Position numbers and translations under genes: made by a program
Origin: Bacillota bacterium
GTDB lineage: Bacteria; Bacillota; Clostridia; Lachnospirales; Lachnospiraceae
Assembly (NCBI GenBank): GCA_023416695.1
Contig: JAEZGY010000103.1
Location: 1 to 64,000, forward strand
Length of the DNA: 64,000 nt
Reading direction: 5' to 3'
Shown: positions 8,317 to 16,633 of the stretch, piece by piece
Numbering within the stretch: the first letter of the stretch is position 1
How the letters are laid out: the number at the start of each line of letters is the position of its first letter
The notes under the pieces: generated by a model
What the model saw: the letters and a program-made list of their open reading frames with translations, nothing else
Told to the model about the DNA's origin: nothing
Databases searched by the model: none

Positions 8317-9045
8317 ATGAAAATTAATGAAGTGGCAAGGTTAACTGGAGTAACCGTAAGAACGCTACATTATTATGATGAGATCGGGCTGTTAAAGCCA
8401 AGCTTGGTGACAGAGGCAGGTTACCGATTGTATGATAAAGATGCTCTAGAGACGTTGCAACAGATTCTATTTTTCAGAGAGTTAGAGTTCCCTCTTGGTG
8501 AAATCAAGGAGATTATGACGAATCCCAATTACAAGAAGCAGGAAGCCCTGATCAAGCACAAAGAACTGCTGACGAGAAAGAGAAATCGTCTGAACAAATT
8601 GATTCAATTAGTGGATGATACCATGGAAGGAGCGAGCAATATGAGTTTTAAAGAATTTGATACAACCGATATAGAAAAGGCAAAGAAAGAGTACGCAAAG
8701 GAAGTAAAGATGCGTTGGGGAAACACGGATGCGTACAAAGAAAGTGAAGAAAAGACGAAGTCCTACGACGGGAAAAAGTGGGAAATGATGAATGCAGAAA
8801 GTGAAGCAATCTTTCAGGAATTTGAGAAAATTAAGGATAAGGAGCCAGACTGTAAAGAGGCTAGGGAACTTGTTGTGAAGTGGCAGGAGTACATTACTAC
8901 TAATTTTTACACCTGTACTAAGGAAATCCTTGCTGGACTAGGAGCAATGTATGTGGCAGATGAACGCTTTACGAATAATATTGACCGGTTTGGAGCAGGA
9001 ACAGCGGCCTTTATGTCAGCAGCGATAGAAGCTTATTGTAAATAA
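8317..9045 (+). CDS. MerR family regulator with TipAS domain
   Basis: The 242-residue product has an N-terminal MerR winged helix (KINEVARLTGVTVRTLHYYDEIGLLKP), a coiled-coil dimerisation helix (about 75-110) and a C-terminal TipAS-type ligand domain (about 120-240). TipA-like proteins bind peptide antibiotics or other drugs and activate transporters or their own gene. The start is ATG 8317, because GGGAGGG lies 8 bases upstream; the ATG at 8302 is part of that ribosome-site region. No efflux gene is adjacent, so the regulated target may be distant or the gene itself. Confidence 0.9.
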   Translation: MKINEVARLTGVTVRTLHYYDEIGLLKPSLVTEAGYRLYDKDALETLQQILFFRELEFPLGEIKEIMTNPNYKKQEALIKHKELLTRKRNRLNKLIQLVDDTMEGASNMSFKEFDTTDIEKAKKEYAKEVKMRWGNTDAYKESEEKTKSYDGKKWEMMNAESEAIFQEFEKIKDKEPDCKEARELVVKWQEYITTNFYTCTKEILAGLGAMYVADERFTNNIDRFGAGTAAFMSAAIEAYCK

Positions 9046-9052
9046 GATAAAT

Positions 9053-9094
9053 AAAAGCGTCGCCCTTACTAGTTTTGTCGAGGGTGACGCTTTT
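9053..9094. terminator. Bidirectional terminator
   Basis: AAAAGCGTCGCCCT (9053-9066) pairs with AGGGTGACGCTTTT (9081-9094), giving T-rich tails on both strands. It serves the convergent MerR and DUF4317 genes. Confidence 0.85.
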
Positions 9095-9131
9095 GGGTTA
9101 CAATTTATCAAAAAGCAAGATGGCTTTCTTC

Positions 9132-10361
9132 TTATATCAAATTGGTAAGTCCATTTACCTTAGCATGCTCGTGTTCTTCCATAGGAATAACGATGCACTT
9201 TTTACCATTAATCACCTGAGAAGTAATCTGATTCACCTTTTCTGGAGTAACTCGAAGGATGACGTCAAAGAGAGAGGAAGAATCTGAAATATGTTCATTT
9301 TCTTCTAGCTTCTCTGTCAGCTTTTGCACTTTTTCTTCTAACGCCAGCTCTCGTTTGATTTTTGCACTTTCAGCAAGGACCTTAGAGTCAATTAAATGAT
9401 CTACAACAGGTGGCATTTCTCCAAAGCTTTCTTCGTAGGCTTGTTCTATTTTATGAGTAACCTCTTCATCTAGGCCACTATCACTTAAGATATTTTGTAC
9501 CGCTTGATTGGTTAAAATCACTGGTTCCTCTTCATCCGGTTTGATGGTAGCTTGCTCCTCTGCTAGTAGAGTCAGCCCTTCATGAATATCCATCATGACC
9601 TTCGTGCAAAGGTCTCTGTCTGGAATAGCATCCTTAATGATAGAGTGAAATTCGTTTTTTTGTTGGGTAGCCGTCTTTTTGGCAGGACATCCAAGTCCTT
9701 CTTCTATTAACTCAATGTGAGGTTCCTTTGCATCCCTTCCATACATCATTATAGAATGAATGTCGGTACTTCTGTCGGTAAAGGCAGGGAAGATAAAACC
9801 GGTATCAGGGGCTCCTACGACCCAGTCTCTAATACGTGGTCCAATACGGTTTTCGTCCTGCAGATAACCAAGCCCAGGTTTTGAAAGAGAAACGGGACAG
9901 ATGGAGCATAGTAAGTACTCAAATACCTCTTCTGACTCGTCTAATTTACGGTTGTCAGAGGTCTTCGTCATAACATCATAAGCATCGTGATAGATAACGA
10001 TTAAGTAATTGCCAGGATAATCATAATGGTCAATAATCATTTGGTAAAAGGTCTCTAAAAGGGCCTCATTTTTTAATTGACTTTCTCTAAGCCCCATTAA
10101 AAACTGTTGCTTTCCGCCAGGCTTTTCTTCCTCAAGAGGAAAGGCTAGCTCGATTAAGTTATTTCCGATGGTTCCAGATAAGGTTTTCTTCGCGATATCT
10201 AAGTATTTATTAAATTCCTCTTCCTCTAGATTTAAAAAAGTGTCAGAAAAGGTTAGCACAATTTCTTTTTGAGAATTTACGTAGCAACCGCACATTTTAG
10301 TAAAGGTACAACCATTTTTCGTAAGTCTTTTCTTTAATTCCAATACTTCTTTCTTTGTCAT
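9132..10361 (-). CDS. DUF4317 family protein
   Basis: This is a 409-residue soluble protein matching DUF4317, a Clostridia family of unknown function. The N-terminal stretch KKEVLELKKRLTKNGCTFTKMCGCYV and the following TFSDTFLNLEEEEFNKYLDI are characteristic of the family as I recall it. The C-terminal third (about 255-400) is helical and charged, with a probable coiled coil near 345-365. An AAGGAGGT ribosome site precedes the ATG at 10361. It is transcribed alone, divergently from pepT. Confidence 0.88.
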   Translation of the reverse strand: MTKKEVLELKKRLTKNGCTFTKMCGCYVNSQKEIVLTFSDTFLNLEEEEFNKYLDIAKKTLSGTIGNNLIELAFPLEEEKPGGKQQFLMGLRESQLKNEALLETFYQMIIDHYDYPGNYLIVIYHDAYDVMTKTSDNRKLDESEEVFEYLLCSICPVSLSKPGLGYLQDENRIGPRIRDWVVGAPDTGFIFPAFTDRSTDIHSIMMYGRDAKEPHIELIEEGLGCPAKKTATQQKNEFHSIIKDAIPDRDLCTKVMMDIHEGLTLLAEEQATIKPDEEEPVILTNQAVQNILSDSGLDEEVTHKIEQAYEESFGEMPPVVDHLIDSKVLAESAKIKRELALEEKVQKLTEKLEENEHISDSSSLFDVILRVTPEKVNQITSQVINGKKCIVIPMEEHEHAKVNGLTNLI

Positions 10362-10576
10362 AGTTACCTCCTTATTGGATCATCATAGTAAAAGTCCAAC
10401 TAGTTATTAATTATAAATCAAAATAAAATTATTTCAAAGATTGTTTTTTTGGAAGTTTGATGTTTATGCTGGTAATCTTGCCAATAAAATAAGATCTATT
10501 TGTAAACAATAAAAGGGAGTGAGATTCCTAGGAATTATGTGTATAATAGCATTATAAGAAAAAAGGAGAATGATGT

Positions 10577-11815
10577 ATGCGAACAGTATTAGAGCGTTTT
10601 CTACAATATATTGCAATTGACACCCAATCAGAGGATGAGGTGGAACAGCTACCAAGCACCAAAAAACAATTTGATTTGGCAAAAGTGCTAGTGGAGGAAC
10701 TAAAAGAACTTGGAGTAGAGGAAGTATCCTTAGATACAGAGCATTGTTATGTGTATGCCTCTATTCCAGCCAATAAAGAAGGCATTCCAGCCCTTGGTTT
10801 TGTCTCTCATATGGACACTGCTCCAAGTCTATCTGGGGCTAATGTAAAGCCTCAAATTGTGAAGAATTATGAAGGTGGAGATATTATACTCAACAAAGAG
10901 TTGAATGTTGTCTTATCACCAAAGCAATTCCCGGACTTAAAGTTAGTTCATGGCAAGGACCTCGTAGTCACCGATGGAACTACCTTACTTGGTGCCGATG
11001 ACAAGGCTGGTATTGCAGAAATTATGACCATGGTGGAGTATGTAATGAAACATCCAGAGCTACCTCATGGGGAGATTAAGATTGGCTTTACTCCAGATGA
11101 AGAGGTAGGAAGAGGAGTCGATTTCTTTGATGTAAAGCGATTTGGTGCTGATTTTGCTTATACCGTAGATGGTGGTCAGTTAGGAGAAATCGAATATGAG
11201 AATTTTAATGCAGCAGGGGCAAAGCTAATTATTAAAGGCAATAACATTCATCCTGGCTATGCAAAGAATAAGATGGTCAATGCTCTTCATATCGGAATGG
11301 AGTTTCAGAGTATGCTTCCTAAGTTTGCCGATCCAGCTAACACCATTGGATATGAAGGCTTCTATCATTTGGACTACATGAAGGGCGGCGTAGAAGAGGC
11401 TACTATGAGCTATATCATTCGTGACCATGATAGAGACTTATTTGAGGAGAAGAAGAAAGGATTTGAAAAAATAGTAGCATATCTTAATGATAAATATGGG
11501 AAAGGGACCGTAACAGCCATTATAAAGGATAGCTATTACAATATGAAGGAAATAGTTTCAGATCATATGCACCTCATAGACAATGCAAAAGCTGCAATGG
11601 AAGAACTTGATGTAGTTCCAAAGGTGGTGGCTATACGAGGTGGTACCGATGGGGCAAGACTGTCTTATATGGGGTTACCTTGTCCAAATATATGTGCAGG
11701 AGGCTTTAATTTTCACGGAAAATTTGAATTTGTACCGGTGCAGGATATGGAGAAGATCGTTAAGATCCTTGTGAAGATCATTGAAATATATGGAATGACC
11801 GAAAGGAAGTACTAA
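10577..11815 (+). CDS. pepT: Peptidase T (tripeptidase)
   Basis: This is a 412-residue cytosolic M20B metallopeptidase that removes the N-terminal residue from tripeptides. Zinc ligands and catalytic residues are recognisable: H78 and D80 in VSHMDTAP, GADDKAGIAEI, the TPDEEVGRG glutamate pair, TVDGG, and a final histidine in GGFNFHGKFEF. The length is normal for PepT. ATG 10577 follows AAAAGGAG. It probably feeds amino-acid supply together with distant peptide transporters. No neighbour suggests a dedicated pathway. Confidence 0.96.
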   Translation: MRTVLERFLQYIAIDTQSEDEVEQLPSTKKQFDLAKVLVEELKELGVEEVSLDTEHCYVYASIPANKEGIPALGFVSHMDTAPSLSGANVKPQIVKNYEGGDIILNKELNVVLSPKQFPDLKLVHGKDLVVTDGTTLLGADDKAGIAEIMTMVEYVMKHPELPHGEIKIGFTPDEEVGRGVDFFDVKRFGADFAYTVDGGQLGEIEYENFNAAGAKLIIKGNNIHPGYAKNKMVNALHIGMEFQSMLPKFADPANTIGYEGFYHLDYMKGGVEEATMSYIIRDHDRDLFEEKKKGFEKIVAYLNDKYGKGTVTAIIKDSYYNMKEIVSDHMHLIDNAKAAMEELDVVPKVVAIRGGTDGARLSYMGLPCPNICAGGFNFHGKFEFVPVQDMEKIVKILVKIIEIYGMTERKY

Positions 11816-11850
11816 TATATTACTAGTAACAACGGGTTGTGAGGATGTTC

Positions 11851-12723
11851 ATGAGAAAGATTAATGTGAAAGGAATGTTATTAGTAGTAGGCGTTGTCAT
11901 TGGCTCCTATGTGGTGGGACAGGGACTTGGATATTTGGTTCATGGAATGGATAGTGGAGAGGTGAGTACCATTGGGAAGGTGAGTACTAGTGCTGATATA
12001 GACCAGATGGAAACTGTGTTTGACTCTATCGAAGCCTCTTGTGAAAACTGGGGCCTTGGTTTTTCTAAGGAGGGCCAGCCACCAACAGGGAATGCTACCC
12101 CAGAACAGCTAAAGGAATACGACTCTTATTATATTGGAGATACGACAAAAAAGACCATTTATCTAACCTTTGATGCAGGTTTTGAAAATGGAAATACAGC
12201 TACCATCTTGGATGCTTTAAAAAAGCACAACGTAAAGGCAACCTTCTTTCTAGTAGGTAACTACATTAAGACTAGCCCTGACCTAGTAAAGAGAATGGTT
12301 TCGGAAGGTCATATTGTAGGAAACCATACCTATAGTCATCCCGACATGTCCTCCATTAGTAGTAAAGAAGCCTTTCAAAAAGAGATAAATTCCTTAGAGA
12401 ATCTATATGAGAGCACCACAGGAAAGAAAATGGCAAAGTATTATCGTCCACCTCAAGGAAAATATAGCGTAGAGAATCTTAAAATGGCTAAAGCCATGGG
12501 ATATAAGACCATATTCTGGAGTCTTGCTTATGTGGATTGGTATCAAGATAAGCAACCAACCAAAGAGCAAGCCTTTAAAAAATTGCTTGGCAGAATTCAT
12601 CCGGGAGCAGTTGTTCTTCTTCATAGTACCTCCAAGACCAATGCTACTATTCTAGATGAGTTACTCACAAAGTGGGAAGACATGGGCTACACCTTTGGAA
12701 CTTTAGATGATCTTTGTAAGTAA
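11851..12723 (+). CDS. Polysaccharide deacetylase, PdaA-like
   Basis: The 290-residue secreted or membrane-anchored enzyme has an N-terminal hydrophobic segment (about 8-25) followed by the NodB catalytic domain (about 100-290). Motifs TFDAGFENGNT (catalytic Asp), HTYSHPDM (zinc His pair), RPPQGKY and HPGAVVLLHS are intact. PdaA enzymes make muramic delta-lactam in spore cortex, so this is a likely sporulation-type function. I chose ATG 11851 because GTGAGG lies just upstream; the GTG at 11839 is part of that site. Confidence 0.9.
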   Translation: MRKINVKGMLLVVGVVIGSYVVGQGLGYLVHGMDSGEVSTIGKVSTSADIDQMETVFDSIEASCENWGLGFSKEGQPPTGNATPEQLKEYDSYYIGDTTKKTIYLTFDAGFENGNTATILDALKKHNVKATFFLVGNYIKTSPDLVKRMVSEGHIVGNHTYSHPDMSSISSKEAFQKEINSLENLYESTTGKKMAKYYRPPQGKYSVENLKMAKAMGYKTIFWSLAYVDWYQDKQPTKEQAFKKLLGRIHPGAVVLLHSTSKTNATILDELLTKWEDMGYTFGTLDDLCK

Positions 12724-12740
12724 AAATAGAATGTAAACAA

Positions 12741-12783
12741 ATAAAACTATCAGGGCAAGTAAAGTTGCACTGGTAGTTTTATT
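12741..12783 (+). terminator. Rho-independent terminator
   Basis: ATAAAACTATCAG (12741-12753) pairs with CTGGTAGTTTTAT ending near 12781, with a T-rich distal arm. It closes the deacetylase gene. Confidence 0.7.
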
Positions 12784-12865
12784 TAATATTTACAGTATAT
12801 TCCTTTCTGTTGTAAGATATCTATATGATATATGGAAGGATATATTGTTAAAGGAGGAGAACCCA

Positions 12866-13243
12866 TTGAAAGAGAATAACTTAGGTATGAAAAAAAACTC
12901 CTTTTCCTTATACTATAATGGAGGAGAGATATGGGCACAGCATTTGGACTGTATAAATAACTTAGAGGATATGAAAAGGAAGTTTGATGAGGACTTAGTA
13001 CAAATGGTAAGGCCTTCTAGCAGTTCTTATGTAGCCATCAATTTAGCCCAATCTGCAGTAGATAAATCATTCCTTAAGTACATATTAGATGCTATGAATA
13101 CATGTGGAAAGCCCTTTCAAAGAGTGGTGTTTATTGGATTACCCTATAGACTTAAAAGATATTTAAGAAAGCATATTCCCTCTAACCTTGGAGCAGTTGC
13201 TTGTATTGATGACTTTGAGAAAGCAAAGGAATGGCTCATTTAA
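12866..13243 (+). CDS. Hypothetical protein, TTG start
   Basis: The 125-residue product is soluble and lacks signal or membrane segments. I start it at TTG 12866, which has AAGGAGG 8 bases upstream; the upstream TTG at 12845 precedes that ribosome site. The sequence suggests an alpha/beta fold: a strand-rich N-terminus (FSLYYNGGEIWAQ), a central SSYVAINLAQSAVDKSFLKYIL segment and RVVFIGLPYRLKRYLRK, loosely reminiscent of STAS-like proteins. I do not recognise a family with confidence and assign no function. Confidence 0.6.
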   Translation: MKENNLGMKKNSFSLYYNGGEIWAQHLDCINNLEDMKRKFDEDLVQMVRPSSSSYVAINLAQSAVDKSFLKYILDAMNTCGKPFQRVVFIGLPYRLKRYLRKHIPSNLGAVACIDDFEKAKEWLI

Positions 13244-13271
13244 AGTAATTATTAAAAAATAATTAGAGTAC

Positions 13272-13300
13272 TTGTAATTTCTGGTAATAGTGTATATAAT
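13272..13300 (+). promoter_or_regulatory. Promoter of the SPFH gene set
   Basis: TTGTAA (13272-13277) and TATAAT (13295-13300) are separated by 17 bases, about 40 bases ahead of the SPFH gene. This is a strong match to the vegetative consensus. Confidence 0.6.
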
Positions 13301-13342
13301 AATGATATTAAAATGATATTATTTTTATAGGAGGGTTTATAA

Positions 13343-14353
13343 ATGGAAAATGCGTCGGAAAAGAAAAGTGTAGTTGAAAAAATTATTCATCCATTTAGTG
13401 GAGGCGTAGCATTGCTATTACTGTTATTGGAAATACTAGTTTCAATAGGGGCTATTGTATTAGCATGTATTCTACTGTATCAGGAAGTATTTGCGGTAGG
13501 TGGTATCTTGTTAGGGCTTGGTATTGTGGGCTTACTTTTGTTCTTTATCCTAATTTGCGGGCTTCACATTGTAAAACCAAATGAAGCTTTGGTATTAACC
13601 TTATTCGGTCGTTATTATGGAACGGTGAAGGAAGAAGGGTTCTATTATGTAAACCCATTTGCTACTGCTTTTAATCCAGCTGTAAGACCAGTGACATTTT
13701 CGGCTACTCCAACTGCTGCATCAGCATCTGTAGGAACGGGTATTTCAGAAACTAGTTCTGGTAAGAAGATTTCCCTAAAGACCTTAACCCTTCAAAACGA
13801 AAAGCAAAAGGTAAATGATGTACTAGGTAATCCAATTATCATTGGTGCTGTAGTGATTTGGAAGGTAGTAGATCCTACTATGGCAGTATTCGAAGTGGAA
13901 AACTACAAAACTTATCTATCCATTCAGTGTGATTCCACCATTCGGAATATTGCAAGACTTTACCCATACGATACCATGGAAGAGGATAGCGATGAGAAGA
14001 CGCTTCGTGGTAGTAGCCAAGAAATCGCTAACAGTATGAAGGAAGAGTTACAGCAGAGAGTGTCTGGTGCAGGTCTTTACATTGAAGAAGTAAGAATCAC
14101 TCATCTATCCTATGCAGAGGAAATCGCTGCCGCTATGTTACAAAGACAACAGGCAGTAGCAATTATTGCTGCGAGACAAAAGATTGTTGAAGGTGCCGTT
14201 AGTATGGTGAAGATGGCCATCGATCAACTAGGAGAAGAAGAAATTGTGGTATTAGATGAGGAAAGAAAGGCAGCTATGGTAAGTAATTTACTAGTTGTAC
14301 TTTGTGGCAATAAAGATGCACAGCCTATAGTAAATAGCGGTAGTATTTATTAG
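13343..14353 (+). CDS. SPFH/Band 7 membrane protein
   Basis: The 336-residue product has two adjacent hydrophobic segments (about 25-50 and 55-75) then an SPFH/Band 7 domain (about 75-290), with IVKPNEALVLTLFGRYYG-type entry sequence and a helical heptad region rich in Ala and Gln (MLQRQQAVAIIAARQKIVEG). SPFH proteins form membrane scaffolds or cages. It is followed 14 bases after its stop by a small ribbon-helix-helix-like protein, a pairing I recall from many Firmicutes, then a GreA homologue. The specific client is unknown. Confidence 0.9.
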   Translation: MENASEKKSVVEKIIHPFSGGVALLLLLLEILVSIGAIVLACILLYQEVFAVGGILLGLGIVGLLLFFILICGLHIVKPNEALVLTLFGRYYGTVKEEGFYYVNPFATAFNPAVRPVTFSATPTAASASVGTGISETSSGKKISLKTLTLQNEKQKVNDVLGNPIIIGAVVIWKVVDPTMAVFEVENYKTYLSIQCDSTIRNIARLYPYDTMEEDSDEKTLRGSSQEIANSMKEELQQRVSGAGLYIEEVRITHLSYAEEIAAAMLQRQQAVAIIAARQKIVEGAVSMVKMAIDQLGEEEIVVLDEERKAAMVSNLLVVLCGNKDAQPIVNSGSIY

Positions 14354-14367
14354 ACTAGGAGGCTTAG

Positions 14368-14619
14368 ATGGATTCTCGATTAGAAGAAAAGGAACTAATG
14401 CTTCGTAAAAAGCTTGAGCAAATAGAGAAGTTAGAGGCTGAAGTAAAAAGCAAGGAAAAGAAGCTTAAGGAGCAGGAAAAGGCGAAGAAACAAGTACTTC
14501 TTCGCCTGGCTCCCAGCCTTTGGAATGAGTTAGCAGCCTGGGCAGAGGATGATTATCGATCCATCAACAGCCAGATTGAATACTTATTATCCGAGGCAGT
14601 GAAAACAAGAAGAGGGTAA
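14368..14619 (+). CDS. Small coiled-coil/ribbon-helix-helix protein
   Basis: This 83-residue protein has an N-terminal charged coiled coil (residues 1-42, Lys/Glu rich) joined to a short Arc-like domain (VLLRLAPSLWNELAAWAEDDYRSINSQIEYLLSEAV). Arc-like domains of this kind bind DNA or act as partner proteins. It lies between the SPFH gene (14 bases) and the GreA homologue (4 bases), so it is very likely cotranscribed. A structural partner role with the SPFH protein is inferred from context only. Confidence 0.7.
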   Translation: MDSRLEEKELMLRKKLEQIEKLEAEVKSKEKKLKEQEKAKKQVLLRLAPSLWNELAAWAEDDYRSINSQIEYLLSEAVKTRRG

Positions 14620-14623
14620 CGGT

Positions 14624-15094
14624 ATGTATAACAAATTAACAGAGTCTGATATCAAGAAACTAGAAGAAGAGATAGAATATCGCAGACTAGTTGTTCGTAA
14701 GGAAGCCCTAGAAGCAGTAAAGGAAGCAAGGGCCCATGGAGATCTTAGTGAAAACTTTGAGTATTATGCTGCGAAAAAGGATAAAAACAAGAACGAAAGT
14801 CGCATACGCTACTTGCAGAGGATGATTCGTACAGCAGATATTGTATCAGAGGAGTCCGAGGAAGGTGAAGTTGGTCTAAATAAGAGAGTGGAGCTTTATT
14901 TTGAAGAAGAGGACGAAACGGAAACCTATACTATGGTTACAACCGTGCAAGGGAACTCCTTACAGAATAAAATCAGCATAGAATCACCTCTTGGCAAAGC
15001 TTTATTAGGACATAGAGTAGGCGATAGAGTTGAAATATGGGTGAATAAAGATAACAGTTATTATGTAGTAGTGAAAAAAATTGAAAATATATAA
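14624..15094 (+). CDS. GreA/GreB-family transcription factor
   Basis: The 156-residue product matches GreA. It has an N-terminal antiparallel coiled coil (about 1-75) carrying the ARAHGDLSENFEYYAAK motif with the acidic tip residues, and a C-terminal FKBP-like domain (about 80-156) with SPLGKALLGHRVGDRVEI. GreA stimulates RNA polymerase to cleave backtracked transcripts. Because it sits in an SPFH cluster and lacks the usual genomic neighbours of greA, it may be a second paralogue. It begins 4 bases after the preceding stop and is closed by a strong terminator. Confidence 0.88.
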   Translation: MYNKLTESDIKKLEEEIEYRRLVVRKEALEAVKEARAHGDLSENFEYYAAKKDKNKNESRIRYLQRMIRTADIVSEESEEGEVGLNKRVELYFEEEDETETYTMVTTVQGNSLQNKISIESPLGKALLGHRVGDRVEIWVNKDNSYYVVVKKIENI

Positions 15095-15097
15095 AAG

Positions 15098-15136
15098 AAG
15101 CGAGAAACTGTATGAGTATGGTTTCTCGCTTTTTTC
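15098..15136 (+). terminator. Rho-independent terminator
   Basis: AAGCGAGAAAC (15098-15108) pairs with GTTTCTCGCTT (15121-15131), followed by a T run. It separates the GreA-like gene from the VTC operon. Confidence 0.9.
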
Positions 15137-15156
15137 ACAGTTTGTTCAAAGATTTT

Positions 15157-15188
15157 TTAAGTTTCGCTTAAGTTTTCACAGGTATAAT
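15157..15188 (+). promoter_or_regulatory. VTC operon promoter with 11-bp direct repeats
   Basis: TTAAGTTTCGC (15157-15167) and TTAAGTTTTCA (15168-15178) are head-to-tail repeats with an 11-base period, just upstream of TATAAT (15183-15188). An 11-base period is typical of paired OmpR/PhoB-family binding sites, and this operon encodes such a regulator, so autoregulation is likely. Confidence 0.6.
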
Positions 15189-15218
15189 ATGCTTGTAAAC
15201 AGAGAAGGAGGCTAAAAT

Positions 15219-15935
15219 ATGGGAGTTCAAAAGGTATTTAAACGATATGAATTAAAATATCTGATTACCAGGCAACAAAAGAATCGAATCATCCTGGCCA
15301 TGCAGCCATATATGAAGATAGATAAATATGGACGTTCTACCATAAGAAATCTCTATTTTGATACAGATAGCTACCGGCTCATCAGACGATCTTTAGAAAA
15401 GCCAGTCTATAAAGAGAAGCTAAGAATCCGTAGTTACAAACAGGTAGATCATGATGATCCTATTTTTGTAGAGCTGAAGAAAAAGTATCAGTCAGTGGTT
15501 TATAAGAGACGAGAAATATTAACGGAAAAACAATGTATGGATTGGTTAGTAAATGGTGGGCACATGCCTAAGGATAATCAAATATGTAAGGAGATTGATT
15601 ATTTTCGTAGCTTTTATGAAAATCTCCATCCAACGGTCTTCTTATCTTACGAAAGAGAGGCGTTCTATTCCCTAGATGGCAGCGATTTCAGGGTAACCTT
15701 TGATGAGAATATTCTAGCTAGAACAGAGGAACTATCTCTTCTTGCCCCTGTGTGGGGGACATCCTTATTGGACGATAACTATTCTCTGATGGAGATTAAG
15801 ACATCGGGTGGCATACCACTTTGGATGACACACCTGTTAACCGAGCAACAAATATTTAAAAGTTCCTATTCTAAATATGGAACAGCGTATGAAAAAATAA
15901 TTACTAATAGTGAAAGGAGCATGCGATATGCTTAA
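15219..15935 (+). CDS. VTC-domain (polyphosphate polymerase-like) protein
   Basis: The 238-residue protein is a stand-alone VTC domain, the tunnel-shaped catalytic fold of yeast polyphosphate polymerase Vtc4. Basic and acidic tunnel motifs are recognisable: KRYELKYLI, YFDTDSY, RIRSYK, FVELKKKY and a late MEIKTSG. Whether bacterial copies in this operon make polyphosphate or bind another polyanion is not settled, to my knowledge. It is the first gene of a five-gene operon and its stop overlaps the start of the DUF4956 gene by 8 bases. Confidence 0.9.
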   Translation: MGVQKVFKRYELKYLITRQQKNRIILAMQPYMKIDKYGRSTIRNLYFDTDSYRLIRRSLEKPVYKEKLRIRSYKQVDHDDPIFVELKKKYQSVVYKRREILTEKQCMDWLVNGGHMPKDNQICKEIDYFRSFYENLHPTVFLSYEREAFYSLDGSDFRVTFDENILARTEELSLLAPVWGTSLLDDNYSLMEIKTSGGIPLWMTHLLTEQQIFKSSYSKYGTAYEKIITNSERSMRYA

Positions 15936-16623
15936 TGATATTTTTAAAGGAGTATTTGATACAGAAACGGTTTCCGTAGTAGCAGTTTCTGACTTTCTTT
16001 TATGTTTGTTTTGTGCATTAGCCGTTGGGTTTATTCTTGCATTAATGTACATGTATAAAAACCGTTATTCTAGAAGTTTTATTGTGACATTAGCCCTACT
16101 TCCAGCAGCAGTTAGTGTTGTAATTATGATGGTAAATGGGAACGTAGGAACAGGTGTAGCGGTAGCAGGGGCCTTTAGTCTTGTTCGTTTCCGTTCGATT
16201 CCTGGTACCGCTAGAGAAATCGGAATTATCTTCTTAGCCATGGGTGCTGGGTTAGTAGTTGGTATGGGCTATCTAGCATATGCCTTCTTATTTGTCATTA
16301 TTCTCGGATCAATTAGTATGCTTTACAACCAACTAGATTTTGGAGTAAAAAAGCAAATGAACTTAAATAAAACTCTTAGAATTACAATTCCAGAAGATTT
16401 AGATTATCCTAATATATTTAAGGATTTATTAGAGGAATATACAAGAGCCTATCAATTAGTGAATGTGAAAACCACAAGTATGGGAAGTTTATTTAAATTA
16501 ACGTATCAATTAACCTTTAAAGAAGAGGGAAGAGAAAAAGAATTAATTGACGAACTTCGTTGTCGCAATGGTAATTTAGAGATTACCATGTCTACTCAGG
16601 AGAGTGTGGCAGCAGAACTATAG
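15928..16623 (+). CDS. DUF4956 polytopic membrane protein
   Basis: This is a 231-residue DUF4956 protein. Four hydrophobic segments (about 18-135) include the conserved GTGVAVAGAFSLVRFRSIPGTAREIGIIFLAMGAGL region, followed by a cytoplasmic alpha/beta C-terminal domain (about 150-231). ATG 15928 has AAAGGAG upstream; the GTG at 15910 would place that site inside the coding sequence. DUF4956 is regularly encoded next to VTC proteins, so a membrane channel or partner role is inferred. The function is unproven. Confidence 0.88.
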   Translation: MLNDIFKGVFDTETVSVVAVSDFLLCLFCALAVGFILALMYMYKNRYSRSFIVTLALLPAAVSVVIMMVNGNVGTGVAVAGAFSLVRFRSIPGTAREIGIIFLAMGAGLVVGMGYLAYAFLFVIILGSISMLYNQLDFGVKKQMNLNKTLRITIPEDLDYPNIFKDLLEEYTRAYQLVNVKTTSMGSLFKLTYQLTFKEEGREKELIDELRCRNGNLEITMSTQESVAAEL

Positions 16624-16633
16624 GAGGTAGTAT

